This document shows, piece after piece, positions 18,701 to 26,911 of a stretch of 29,100 nt of DNA. Under the pieces are notes generated by a model, which worked only from the letters and a program-made list of their open reading frames with translations, was not told the origin of the DNA and searched no databases. This stretch comes from Coemansia sp. RSA 1804 (lineage: Eukaryota > Kickxellomycota > Kickxellomycetes > Kickxellales > Kickxellaceae). The stretch is from assembly GCA_027578815.1 (NCBI GenBank), contig JANBTH010000169.1:1-29100 (forward strand), written 5' to 3'. The position numbers were made by a program, and so were the translations under genes. How positions within the stretch are numbered: the stretch's first letter is position 1; each line of letters starts with the position of its first letter.

Positions 18701-19153
18701 CGTGGATCTACAAGGGCTGTAGAACCAACAGACGCTAGCTCTGGCCAGCAACAGAATGAACATCGAAGACTGTCTCAGCCACAGCAGCATCCTAGCGGCG
18801 CTAACTCCACACCACACAGAGCGTCTGATCGCAACTCGCGCAGACAGAGCCATAGGGACCAGGCACTGCCACCCGCTAATCACCAGCATTTGGGCGATAA
18901 AAACACACAGACTGGCGGTGAAATTGGGGGAATTAAAGGCTCGGTAAGCAGGCAACCTCGAAACGAAGCTTCGCGCGACACAGGATCTACGGTGGCTTCT
19001 GCAACTCGCAAAGTATCTAATGAGCGCAAACCCAACGAAAGCAAAAATGGTGGTGGTGGTGGTGGCAATGGCGGACCTCGTCGCGGGTTTCGGCGCACTA
19101 GAGGTTCGGAAATGCACAACAACAAGGATGACAACAGACGATATAGACGGTAG
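12784..19153 (+). CDS. THO2: THO complex subunit 2 (Tho2/THOC2)
   Basis: Scaffold subunit of the nuclear THO complex, which couples transcription elongation to mRNA export. Two exons are inferred: 12784-12881 and 13000-19153, joined through a GTGAGT donor and ATATAG acceptor to keep frame (NVFNK-LTQTLL). They give 2083 aa, longer than yeast Tho2 (about 1600). Residues about 1140-1480 contain the characteristic Tho2 C-terminal domain: LSPEFVAVFWTLTLYDIEVP, a coiled segment (SLEKEIQEQKLHVSRVRKWL), FCAKFLWMMHFPLATNKFSL and GLTGFQKLWHYERGY. From about residue 1555 to the end, roughly 530 residues are low in complexity, rich in Arg, Ser, Gln and Gly, with an Ala run (near 17800-17850) and a final poly-Gly/RRGFRRTRG patch (19048-19110). 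This suits RNA binding. Identity is clear from the C-terminal domain and gene length; the first exon is a hand-made model. Confidence 0.9.
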
Positions 19154-19629
19154 AAGTTGTTTATGTGTCCATAGCTAGCTACTTTACAGCTACAACCGAC
19201 ATGAATAAAAGACGGTGCCTAAATACATGAAATTGATTATAATTTTAGATCAGCCTAGAAAACCACTGCTGAAAGGTCTGTTTGGTTCGCACTGGCACAA
19301 TCACCTGACCCAGGTTGCTCTGCTGTAATTGGATGATGGCCTTTGGCTGCATTGAAGTCACGCATGGCGCTTTGCCCACTCTTTTCACAAGGACACCAAA
19401 AAGACAAAAAGACAAGCCAATGAAAACAGCCCCATTGCACTTTGCGCTTTGGCTTCTTTTTTGTCTCTGCTTTCCGTATTCTCCATCTTTTTCCACACTT
19501 TCACAATAACTATATTTTAGCCTTTTCGAATTTACCTTCAGCATTCCTCACTAGGCCCTAACCGCCTTATCTCTGCTGTACCATACCGCTATAACACCGC
19601 TTATTCTACCTCTGCTGTTTATTATTGCA
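19154..19629. other. Intergenic region between THO2 and MAF1
   Basis: Contains the THO2 3' UTR, with a polyadenylation-like AATAAA at about 19204, and the MAF1 promoter. A minus-strand open frame is described separately. A pyrimidine-rich stretch at about 19440-19510 lies upstream of MAF1. Confidence 0.4.
19245..19544 (-). CDS. Possible small basic protein with one hydrophobic segment
   Basis: An ATG-started 99-aa frame convergent with THO2 (92 bases between stops) and divergent from MAF1 (85 bases between starts). The N-terminal third is Lys/Arg/Ser-rich, a hydrophobic stretch of about 16 residues follows (GAVFIGLSFCLFGVLV), and the C-terminus is polar (IIQLQQSNLGQVIVPVRTK). I recognise no family. 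The composition is somewhat protein-like, but there is no independent support and it could be chance. Conservation in relatives or a transcript would decide. Confidence 0.25.
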   Translation of the reverse strand: MLKVNSKRLKYSYCESVEKDGEYGKQRQKRSQSAKCNGAVFIGLSFCLFGVLVKRVGKAPCVTSMQPKAIIQLQQSNLGQVIVPVRTKQTFQQWFSRLI

Positions 19630-20881
19630 ATGAAATACCTGGATATTGAGTCCTTTAGGGCGCTCAACTCGCAGCTTTCATTCCCCACAACCAGTGGCGA
19701 CCGTCATGTTCTTGGGAGAATAGAAGCATACTCTTGTAAGTGAATACTGTATACCGTATGCTCTGTTTTATAGCTCTACAAGGAGTGCAGCCATGTCCTC
19801 GCCCAGCAAATCATTATCCGTATTGGAGATATCATTGCTGAATGAGGAGGAAGTAGTCACCTCACGCGTTACTAACAATATTTTTCATACGTGACATTGG
19901 CACCTCTTGTTTTGTTTTCTTGTCCTTTTTGCAACATGTCATGCGTATAGGCAAAGTTGCAGGTGCTGACAAGAAGTTGTATCGTTATCTCGAGAACAAA
20001 TATCAGGAGGATCTTGAGGAGGCAAAGACCTTGTCACCCGAGCAAAGCTCACTGACAAACATTGTTTCGCCGTTTGGGCCACTCACACAGTCAGCGTCAC
20101 GAAAAACACTTTTCTACCTAATCGCAACCTTGAACGCAAGCTTTCCCGACTATGATTTTAGGTAAGTTGGTGGGTGGATAGAGTCAATCTCTACAAATGC
20201 GATTGTTTTCCCTTTATATTCAAGGATGCATGCCATGCAGCATGTACACGTGCCATCGCAATCCTGAAACTCCCCCTTTTATATGCGCTATTGTTTGAAG
20301 GGCACTCACTGGCGATGATTGTCCAGCGAGTCTTTTTTATTTGAACTTGTGCTTCTAGCCTCCTGTATTTTCTGTCTAATTTCGGCCTAGACTAAACGGA
20401 CCAGAGTCACTTTTTTTTTACCAATTAATATCTAAATGCTTAATCTTGTAGCTCATTGACCGCAGATCAATTCACCAAGGAGCCAAACACAGACTTTTCT
20501 ATAAAGTCAATCAACACCACACTCCTGAATGTGGGATGTCCAGCCACGCTTAGAACAAGCCGAATGTGGGACATTATTGACGATGCAATAAAGCTTGATG
20601 ATTGCGAGGTCTACTCATACACACCCGAAGCAGAGTCTGATCATTATGACGAGGAGGCCCCTGTGTGGTCCTTCAACTACTTTTTCTTTAACAAGAGTCT
20701 CCGCCGCATTGTGTTCTTTACATGTCGCTGCGTGAGCAATCTTGAAGAGCTAGAGAGTCTTAGTGATCAGGAGCTGGTCTTTGGGGATCTTCAGGATGAT
20801 CCTGTGGAGACAGAGTTGTATCCTACTTCTCAGCATGCACTCAGAGGCATGATGGCCATTGGAGGTGGCATAAAGTTCTAG
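19630..20881 (+). CDS. MAF1: MAF1, repressor of RNA polymerase III transcription
   Basis: Global negative regulator of Pol III that binds the polymerase when nutrients or TOR/PKA signalling fall. Three exons are inferred: 19630-19735, 19951-20161 and 20452-20881, spliced through GTAAGT and GTAAGT donors, giving 248 aa. MKYLDIESFRALNSQLSF and GRIEAYSCKVAGADKKLY form the N-terminal conserved box. SRKTLFYLIATLNASFPDYDF opens the second box, and WSFNYFFFNKSLRRIVFFTCR is the strongly conserved core of the fold. The first intron (215 nt) carries a perfect TACTAAC at 19870-19876; the second is 290 nt. The mobile acidic insert between the first two boxes, which holds kinase sites in yeast, is short here. 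The C-terminal tail is short and ends GGGIKF. Identity is certain. Confidence 0.96.
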
Positions 20882-21444
20882 CTCTCAATATCACTAGGAG
20901 GCTGCTACTTTTTGCCAAATACTCTGTTGTCCACACCCAGACAACACTTTCCCCAATGCGCTTAATCATTTGTCATCTTTTCTACAGCATGTTTACACCA
21001 TGCTGGTTAACTTGCAGACTTCTTTTGTGAGCGCTTTGGGATCACGCCCGTCATCAAACGATGGGATTTGCCAGTTCGATTCTGGCAGGGAGTCTTTACT
21101 TTCTTTTCAATCTTTTATTATCTTTTTAACCATACGTCTTGAGATTTATTAACATTTGAATCCAGGTTTAATCTTTACTTGAATGCTGTTACCATGGGGT
21201 TGTAAATGGAGAAAATAATTGGATTCAACAATATGCAAAGTGCATTCATAACGCACGTGACTATAACTAGTTGCCCCATTATTTTTACGCTTTAGTATTG
21301 CTTATATTGTAAATCGAATTATTACCCTTGCCTGAACATAATCAAAACACAAATGAACTTTCCCCAGACACCAAGCCTTGTATTTTCCCTTTTGTTCCTA
21401 TATTTGAATTTATAAACGCTCTACTCTGAGATTGGCTTTACACG
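20882..21444. other. Intergenic region downstream of MAF1
   Basis: AT-rich apart from the tRNA-like segment at 21018-21094, which is listed separately. The right part (21300-21440) is the probable promoter of the RXT2-like gene. I see no other feature. Confidence 0.4.
21018..21094 (+). tRNA. tRNA-like cloverleaf, possible tRNA gene or pseudogene (anticodon position CAA)
   Basis: The segment folds by hand into all four tRNA arms. Acceptor ACTTCTT (21018-21024) pairs with AGGGAGT (21087-21093) with two G-T wobbles. The D stem is GTGA (21027-21030) with TCAC (21042-21045) around a loop containing GGG. The anticodon stem CCCGTC/GATGGG (21047-21065, one wobble) has a seven-base loop ATCAAAC: T33, CAA at 34-36, A37. 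The T arm is GCCAG-TTCGATT-CTGGC (21070-21086), whose GTTCGATTC matches the Pol III B-box core. TTTT follows at 21104-21107. Against a working gene: a weak A box, G instead of A at position 14, one extra base before the anticodon stem, and a short variable loop although Leu(CAA) tRNAs should have a long one. It may be a decayed or tRNA-derived sequence. Confidence 0.38.
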
Positions 21445-22401
21445 ATGGATAACGACAACAATGGTAATTACTATAAAAAAAGACAAATGGTTTTTTTAAA
21501 AGTGCTTCTTGACAACCAAACTACCTTTTCTAATTCTCATCCTTTTTTACAATATAGAGGCCGTAAAGATTACGCCGACCAGAGAATTTGATTCAAAAAC
21601 AGAAGCTGAACATGTTGCCGATAGGACTAACGACGATTATTCCAATATGTACACACACAACACGCGTCAGAGGATATGGAACCAGGGTACGCTTTGCTTT
21701 ATTTTTGTTTTATTTTTTCCTGTTCAGGAGACCAGCTGTCAGCTGTTACACGTATTGTACCACTATCATGTTATCACTAAAACTAGTTGCTATGTCTAAT
21801 ATGTTTGCTGTAGATCGTATGCATGTTGCTCTTCCAAAGGACACTGAAGATATTATTGAAGGTAATATAGTTTATGAGGCGCTTCTATGGTATTATCTTG
21901 CTTGACTGAAGGTTACATGATAAACTGTATTTGTGAAAATGCTAAGCATGTTAATGTTTTGTGTGCTTTTCTTTTTAAAAATTGGCTTTGGAGGGGATTT
22001 CACAAGTAGAAGCAACGAGACCGCTTACTGATATTAGCGATGCGATGAGCCGATCTTACGTACGAAAAAGCCTTGGAAACAATATGCTTGAGATAATGGC
22101 ATGGAATCTGATGGAGTCTATAACCGCAGAAAATGAATATAACCAGCATATCCGGCGTTTTCTAAACATTCTTCTTGGGGATGACCCGGACAATGCACAT
22201 ATTGAGCTTGTTGACGAGTATAATGTGCAGGAGGTTTCACTTCGCGATCAGCTTTTACAGCTTGCACAAGAGTCTCTTTCACGCAGCGACGAGTTCCTTT
22301 ATCGAATTTCCGAGTCAAGGGATAAAGTGGTATTTGCAATTGAGCAGAAAATGCAGTTGAAGCGCCAGCTAGAAAAAGCGACGGCTGCCGATTTTCACTA
22401 A
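21445..22401 (+). CDS. Small four-exon protein, RXT2-like (possible Rpd3L complex subunit)
   Basis: Exons inferred from frame and splice sites: 21445-21463 (only 19 nt, MDNDNN plus one base), 21558-21686, 21814-21861 and 22007-22401. All joins are in phase 1 and give 196 aa. The last acceptor must be CACAAG at 22006, because the earlier AG at about 21993 breaks the frame. The acidic, polar N-terminus is followed by EATRPLTDISDAMSRSYVRKSL and a helical stretch ending in FLNILLGDDPDN. This resembles the N-terminal domain of RXT2, a subunit of the Rpd3L histone deacetylase complex, where a PLT motif is followed by helices and ends in L-x-GDDP/GDEP. The C-terminal 60 residues look like coiled coil (ISESRDKVVFAIEQKMQLKRQL). 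The gene model is fairly firm; the RXT2 link is a suggestion from memory of the family pattern. Confidence 0.6.
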
Positions 22402-22898
22402 GATTGAAAGCACCTGCTAATATTATTAAATAATCTACGTTAAGTAAAGATAGAACAGAACAGAACAGAACAGCGTCAAGTAGAGAGTTTATTTCCACGG
22501 CTATTGATGGATGACCCATGCTCACGCGCAAACACAGCGCAAACACACTGCGTTCCTGGTGCAAACCCGCCATGCCAGTTGCCACGTATTATCTTCTTAT
22601 TTAGATGCTAACATATTTGCACACACAAGCGATAAAAATAAAAATAATGGCGCATATGCAAATATGTTGTGTTCCTTCATTACGTGGCATAGCACTAATC
22701 GATTAATACCGTGGCTAAGCATTGCATATCAAACAGAATGTAAATATTAATTCTGCCCACATTATTTCTCTGTTTCCTGGGGTTTGGCAAAGTCTTTTGT
22801 TTTATTCTTTTAACAATTACTAGCTACTTGTCAACTGGTAGCACCACCGGTTTTCAAATTCGAATTTCAAATTTTCTATTTTTAAAAAAAAAGCATCG
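22402..22898. other. Intergenic region between the RXT2-like gene and the orphan gene
   Basis: AT-rich, with an AGAAC tandem repeat at 22453-22474 close to the upstream gene. The ACACAAGCGATAAAAATAAAAATAATGG stretch near 22621 is low complexity. The last 60 bases hold repeated AATT-type words (TTCAAATTCGAATTTCAAATTTT near 22852-22875) immediately upstream of the next start codon. Confidence 0.4.
22453..22474. repeat. AGAAC pentanucleotide tandem repeat (about 4.4 copies)
   Basis: Four perfect AGAAC units plus AG, 51 bases after the stop of the RXT2-like gene. It is a short microsatellite, probably in the 3' UTR. Confidence 0.85.
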
Positions 22899-23459
22899 AT
22901 GAGGCTCACGGCATACGGCAAACTGAGCGGCAAGAAATGTCCGAAGGTGGTGAGCAGCATCAAGCACAAGACGCCGGTGTACAACTGCAGTGCAAACACG
23001 CTTCAATCATGCATGTTCAAGGTTGAGTCGCTGGCTTTAGGCAGTGAGACGCGCGGCCAAGTTGCTGGCGTGGGGAGTGGCAACCTAGATTTGGTGGTTA
23101 CATGCTGCAGGGCATATGTGTGTGTTAGCACAATTGCGCGCGCAAGCAACACCCCCATACACGTGTCAGACGGCGTTGTGCGCGGAAAGATCACAGTCGT
23201 GCTTGCTAGAAACGAAGATGAAGATGGGAGCGTTGTTGACAAGTATCTTGATTCTATCACCCCCGTGCTGCGCTCAAGTCAGCTTGCAGCCAACACGCCG
23301 ATCGCACCTGCACAGAAGGCGGAGCTTGCGCCTGCGCTTGATGTTGAGAGCGATGAGGATCTGATAAATTGTTTGCTAAACAGCATTGACCTTGCCCGTT
23401 ATCTGGCTCCATTCTCCCGCAATCTTTGTTCGTCGCTCGACAAGCCAACCAAATTGTGA
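22899..23459 (+). CDS. Orphan 186-aa protein of unknown function
   Basis: Single-exon frame with an ATG at 22899 directly after an A-rich leader (A9 at about 22884). I recognise no family. The N-terminal 40 residues are basic and Cys-containing (GKLSGKKCPKVVSSIKHKTP). The middle (about 45-105) is rich in Val/Ala/Gly and could form a beta-type fold, with LDLVVTCCRAYVCVSTIARA and VRGKITVVLAR as alternating hydrophobic strands. The C-terminal third is acidic and helical, with DVESDEDLINCLLNSIDLARYLAPF. It is much more GC-rich than the flanking DNA, which supports real coding. There is no signal peptide or clear transmembrane segment. It lies between the RXT2-like gene and a coiled-coil gene on the same strand. 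Confidence 0.65.
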   Translation: MRLTAYGKLSGKKCPKVVSSIKHKTPVYNCSANTLQSCMFKVESLALGSETRGQVAGVGSGNLDLVVTCCRAYVCVSTIARASNTPIHVSDGVVRGKITVVLARNEDEDGSVVDKYLDSITPVLRSSQLAANTPIAPAQKAELAPALDVESDEDLINCLLNSIDLARYLAPFSRNLCSSLDKPTKL

Positions 23460-23764
23460 TAATGGAATCAGAAAGACCATTAGCGAAGCATAATATATCA
23501 TGCTTTGAACGTTTATCATAGCATACATCATTAACGATGCATGACGAGTGTTAGCGTCTAGTTTAGATTCAGTAGTATATAAGTAGTAGTAAACAGGAAA
23601 TAAACGAGGAGCACAACAAATATGGGCATATACTCCCATAATCTATCAAGGATTTGTTTATTTATTATAGCCTGATATTATAATATAATTAGACATGTTA
23701 GTCGGCTCTTGCTGAATCCACGCACATGGCAAAGTTTATTTATCAATAATATATCGCTCTAGAC
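23460..23764. other. Short AT-rich intergenic region
   Basis: About 300 bases with an AATAAA at about 23599 that may end the upstream transcript, followed by very AT-rich sequence leading to the coiled-coil gene. Nothing else is visible. Confidence 0.4.
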
Positions 23765-24157
23765 ATGAAGGAAGCAATGACCGCAGTCCAAGATCTTATG
23801 CGCGACACTGCACGGTTATTTGAGCAAGCGTCAAAGCTCAATGCACAGCTTCTACAGATCGATGCATTTATCGACAACTCCAAAACGCTATCGCTTTTCA
23901 AAGGGCTAGAAAGATGCAAACACGAATATAAGGAGTCCCTTTCACACACTCGCAATATGGTCGCTGCGGTTGATTCGGTTTCTCATGCAAGCAATGAGAT
24001 GGACGATGAGGATGGCTCAAGGCCGCAGCTTGAAAAGCTACAGAGAGTACGCGATGAGCTACATTCCGAGGCTGTAGAAAAGTCGGAGCAGATACGTAGG
24101 CTACTGGACTGTGCTCGCCAGCTGCAGTTGACGTCAGCGCAGCTTCTTCAGATATGA
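23765..24157 (+). CDS. Small coiled-coil protein (possibly Mediator subunit 30-like)
   Basis: A single-exon 130-aa protein made almost entirely of amphipathic helix. Residues 1-70 contain heptad-like patterns (VQDLMRDTARLFEQASKLNAQL). An acidic linker (NEMDDEDGS, about 78-86) follows, then a second helix (LEKLQRVRDELHSEAVEKSEQIRRLLDCARQLQ). Two helices split by an acidic linker, with a final ...KxxQIRxLLDxxRxLQ segment, recall MED30 of the Mediator complex, but small coiled-coil subunits of many complexes look like this. The frame is GC-richer than its flanks and begins at a clear ATG. I am confident that it codes, and only weakly inclined to the Mediator assignment. Confidence 0.6.
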   Translation: MKEAMTAVQDLMRDTARLFEQASKLNAQLLQIDAFIDNSKTLSLFKGLERCKHEYKESLSHTRNMVAAVDSVSHASNEMDDEDGSRPQLEKLQRVRDELHSEAVEKSEQIRRLLDCARQLQLTSAQLLQI

Positions 24158-25458
24158 GAGTGAATTGGCTTGTTTTAATGCCTTTTCTTTGTCTGCCTCT
24201 TTTGAAGGGAGAAGTGGAGTTTGCTATAACGGTTTTGGAATATAGGAGGCAATGCCACAGCCTTTACATTTGTTGGGGGAGAATTTCAACTTGTCGTGGC
24301 TTTTGTGATCATTCGGGGTTTGGCACGTTTTAGTCTGACGCCACTCTTGTTCTCTTTCCTGGGATAATGTGTCTGTAGAATAACATTCCAAAAAAGGCCA
24401 AATGAAACCATGTAGTTGCAATGCTTATGTCTCTTGCATTGCATCCCATGTCTTTCTTAAAGTGCCCAATCCACGTTGGGAAACCATACAATTGTCTTTT
24501 TTGGATATAAAAATTTTATAAACCCAATCCGCCACTAAATTCCGTTGAGGAAAAAAAAGACAAAAGCGTCCGAATAGTGCCGCTTGCTTGTCATTTGCAC
24601 CCTTGTAAGGAAATATCGGGCTGCAGCCCGGGTGTTTCCCTATCCACGCATTTGTATGAGTTACTGTGAGCAAAGACAAATCAAAAGTCAGCGAGTACTG
24701 CGGCATGCGGCTTGTACCGAATCATGTTTGGGCAAACAACGGCAGTTCGTCGGTAGGGCTTGGCTTGCTTCACGAATGGCTTGGATACGGAGTTTCTTGC
24801 GAGGGGCGTAAGAGTGAGAATGTGTTGGTAGCAGAATCATATAAAAGCGACACCAGACTCTGGGTACATTTTCTGGTGGATGGTGTTCCTTTCAATCGTG
24901 TCTACCGCTCTTCTTCCAAATACCGGCTTTCTTTCAGCATAATCCATACTTTTTATACATAATAAAATTTCCGCAAAGATGGTTGCAGCAGCATATAACT
25001 CTACTAGCGCGCTTGTTTGTAACGATCGAGAGTGCACATGTCCGCTGTGCAAAAGCGACAATGGCGAGTGCTGAATAGTGCGTGTCGTTCACTGGGACGC
25101 AGCAGGAATGGTCCCTGGCTTTAGCATACGTTCTCGTGTACATAACTTTTCAACCCCCCAAAATATTCAAGAAGTTCATCTGGAACCAAGCCAAGAAATA
25201 GATATTGTTGCATTTTCAACTAGAAGACAATAACATATGTTACAAAAAATTGCAGCCTAGCCAATAAATGGAAATGAATAGCGGATGTTGCGGAACTGTG
25301 GATTCTCCAGGATAAGCTTTTATAAGCCCTTTTTTCCCTGTGATTGACTGGAGATGTGTCTTTTTTTCCTATTTGTTATTTCAGCCATTGATTTTTGATA
25401 TGCATTATTTTTTATTTTCAGGAACCTTCTAATTTAGCTTTTCTTGTACAATTTACTA
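24158..25458. other. 1.3-kb gap with no gene I can support
   Basis: Open frames on both strands here are short and overlapping. The most protein-like is plus-strand 24666-24962 (GTG-started; first ATG at 24705), which runs through a locally GC-richer patch (24600-24830) but has no recognisable motif. A minus-strand frame ending at 24224 finishes with NKCKGCG, again without wider support. The right third (25150-25458) is AT-rich and should hold the promoter of the SVIP-like gene. The GC-richer patch could be a decayed gene or a non-coding transcript. Confidence 0.35.
24617..24630. promoter_or_regulatory. 14-bp perfect palindrome, CGG-N8-CCG
   Basis: CGGGCTGCAGCCCG is a perfect inverted repeat with CGG and CCG half-sites eight bases apart, the arrangement bound by dimeric fungal Zn(II)2Cys6 factors. 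It lies in a gene-poor stretch, about 830 bases upstream of the SVIP-like gene. Function is only inferred from form. Confidence 0.25.
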
Positions 25459-25991
25459 ATGGGGAACTGTATCAGCGCAGCTTCGGATAGCTATACGACA
25501 AAGGGTCAAGGGGAGCTCCATAAGGCCAACGGCTCTGCATTGGGAGGCTCTGAAAGCACACAACGCCCAGAAGCAGCACGCCCTTCCAACAACAGAGCAG
25601 GCAAGTCAAAGTTGTTTCCTAGCAATAGAAATACAGCCGGAATAAGGCTTGGAGGTGGTATAGAGCACAACAACAACAACGGTGACAACAACACTGTGTC
25701 AGATAATCCTGCAGCAATGGCTGCAAAGGCAGCCGAAGAGCGGAGACAGAGAGAGATGGAAAAGAATAGAATCAAGTCTTCATTACATCGAACATATGCC
25801 AATGTGGAGGGCGCTGGGGCTTCGGACGACAGAGATTTGGTATGTAAAAGTATGAATGTTGCTTAAACTACAACTGCATTTTACGAACAAGACTGCTGTT
25901 ACTCGTATGTGTCTTCTAAATTGTTTATTGTTCATAAACGTTCTTATTGCATTTTTCTTCCTGTCACCGTTTATAGTGGGCCAGAGGATAG
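25459..25991 (+). CDS. Small acylated protein with SVIP-like VCP/p97-interaction-type motif
   Basis: Two exons are inferred: 25459-25839 and 25977-25991, joined at a GTATGT donor and TTATAG acceptor to end in ...DDRDLWARG, 131 aa. MGNCIS at the start is a classic N-myristoylation site with an adjacent cysteine for palmitoylation, so the protein is probably membrane-anchored. The middle is low complexity, with an Asn run at 71-74. Residues 83-103 (NPAAMAAKAAEERRQREMEKN) resemble the VCP-interacting motif of SVIP, another small MGxC-type acylated protein of the ER/lysosome. The AA-x2-R core is present (Ala91, Ala92, Arg95), but the more N-terminal Arg of the RX5AAX2R pattern is Ala here. If splicing fails, the frame continues into the intron and stops at 25866. 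Annotation as SVIP-like is a hypothesis; the acylation site is clear. Confidence 0.6.
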
Positions 25992-26269
25992 CAACAGCGA
26001 TCTGCACAGACAAAACAGTATAGCGATGGCATCAGCTAGCGTTTTGAGCAATGTTTACTCTTGCCAAACATTAGATATAACGTGTGCTCTTTTACACTTT
26101 AACTGCAGATAAATAGGCACAATTGAAATATATTCACAAAGTGCAGAGTGGAAGACTGGAACTATTGACGAAAATGAGAGGTGAAATGTTAAATAAAAAA
26201 TGCAAATAAAAAACAAGCACTCTACAGCATGCCCGGTTTACTTTACTGCTAGAGCCTCCTGCTCCACTT

Positions 26270-26911
26270 TTAGACAGGGAGCTTGAAGGACTTGCCCTTT
26301 AGAACGCGGGTGAAATAGATGTAGAAGAAGTCGGCATAAAGAGCTGTTTGCACAACACCACTGACCCACGCAATGTAGTCGACATAGTCGTCCTCTGTGT
26401 AGTAGCGATAGATCCAATTTACGATGTACAGAGCGCGGTATCCACCAAGAGCAAACAAGTAGTGGCTAGTGATGTTATCTGCCTCGCCTGTACGCGACAT
26501 CTGGAACAGTTGGGGCATAATGGCAACCGCTTCAAGATAAATTGAAAATGACCACAGAATCTCTACCAGTGAGTACTTGTGTGGAAACAGAAGAGCAAAA
26601 GCGGCAGCCCCACCAAGCAGATATTCCAGACGAAAAGAGTCAATAGCCTTGTCGTAAGAGGCCTTCAAGGGCATTCTCATGAGGTACACGATATACCCGG
26701 CGGAAGCAAGGAAAAATATCTTCATCAAGGTGTTGTAGACAGACACAAAAGAGAAAAACAAGTCCAAATAGCGCGTAACAAAGACGACGAGGTAGAGAGT
26801 CTGTGTCTTTAGCGAAATCCCGGTGCAGGACTTTGTCTGTTGCAATCTGGCAATTAGAATCAGAATGGAGGCCAGGTGGAAAAGATCCCCTGCAAGTCGA
26901 AAGATGTTCAT
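26270..26911 (-). CDS. ERD2: ER lumen protein-retaining receptor (KDEL/HDEL receptor, Erd2)
   Basis: Seven-transmembrane Golgi-ER receptor that returns K/HDEL-tailed proteins to the ER by COPI. It is intronless and 213 aa, against 212-219 in the family. The ligand-binding residues known from animal receptors sit at the same positions: Arg5, His12 (pH sensor), Arg47, Tyr48, Asp50, Glu127, Tyr158 and Arg159 (GGYRALYIVNW), and Asp194 near the seventh helix. The C-terminus is KGKSFKLP plus one residue, the basic COPI-binding/phosphorylation tail. The start ATG at 26911 gives the canonical MNIFRLAGDLFHL. The upstream (right-hand) sequence at 27030-27120 is purine-rich on the plus strand, so CT-rich on the coding strand. 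Identity is certain. Confidence 0.97.
   Translation of the reverse strand: MNIFRLAGDLFHLASILILIARLQQTKSCTGISLKTQTLYLVVFVTRYLDLFFSFVSVYNTLMKIFFLASAGYIVYLMRMPLKASYDKAIDSFRLEYLLGGAAAFALLFPHKYSLVEILWSFSIYLEAVAIMPQLFQMSRTGEADNITSHYLFALGGYRALYIVNWIYRYYTEDDYVDYIAWVSGVVQTALYADFFYIYFTRVLKGKSFKLPV

Noticed and set aside
16298..19134. Several antisense and shifted frames of 80-300 codons across THO2, including 17532-18440 (+)
   Set aside because: They lie wholly within the conserved THO2 frame or its repetitive tail and show no motif of their own.
19786..19892. Coding-like ATG frame inside MAF1 intron 1
   Set aside because: The flanking exons join perfectly in the MAF1 conserved box without it, and the stretch contains the TACTAAC branch site.
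21018..21094. Calling the cloverleaf a functional tRNA-Leu
   Set aside because: The variable loop is far too short for a Leu tRNA and the A box is weak, so only a tRNA-like call is made.
25909..26112. Frame reading SGPEDSNSDLHRQNS after the SVIP-like gene
   Set aside because: It would need a phase-2 donor that I cannot find in the first exon; the GTATGT donor is phase 0 and leads to a short WARG-stop end.
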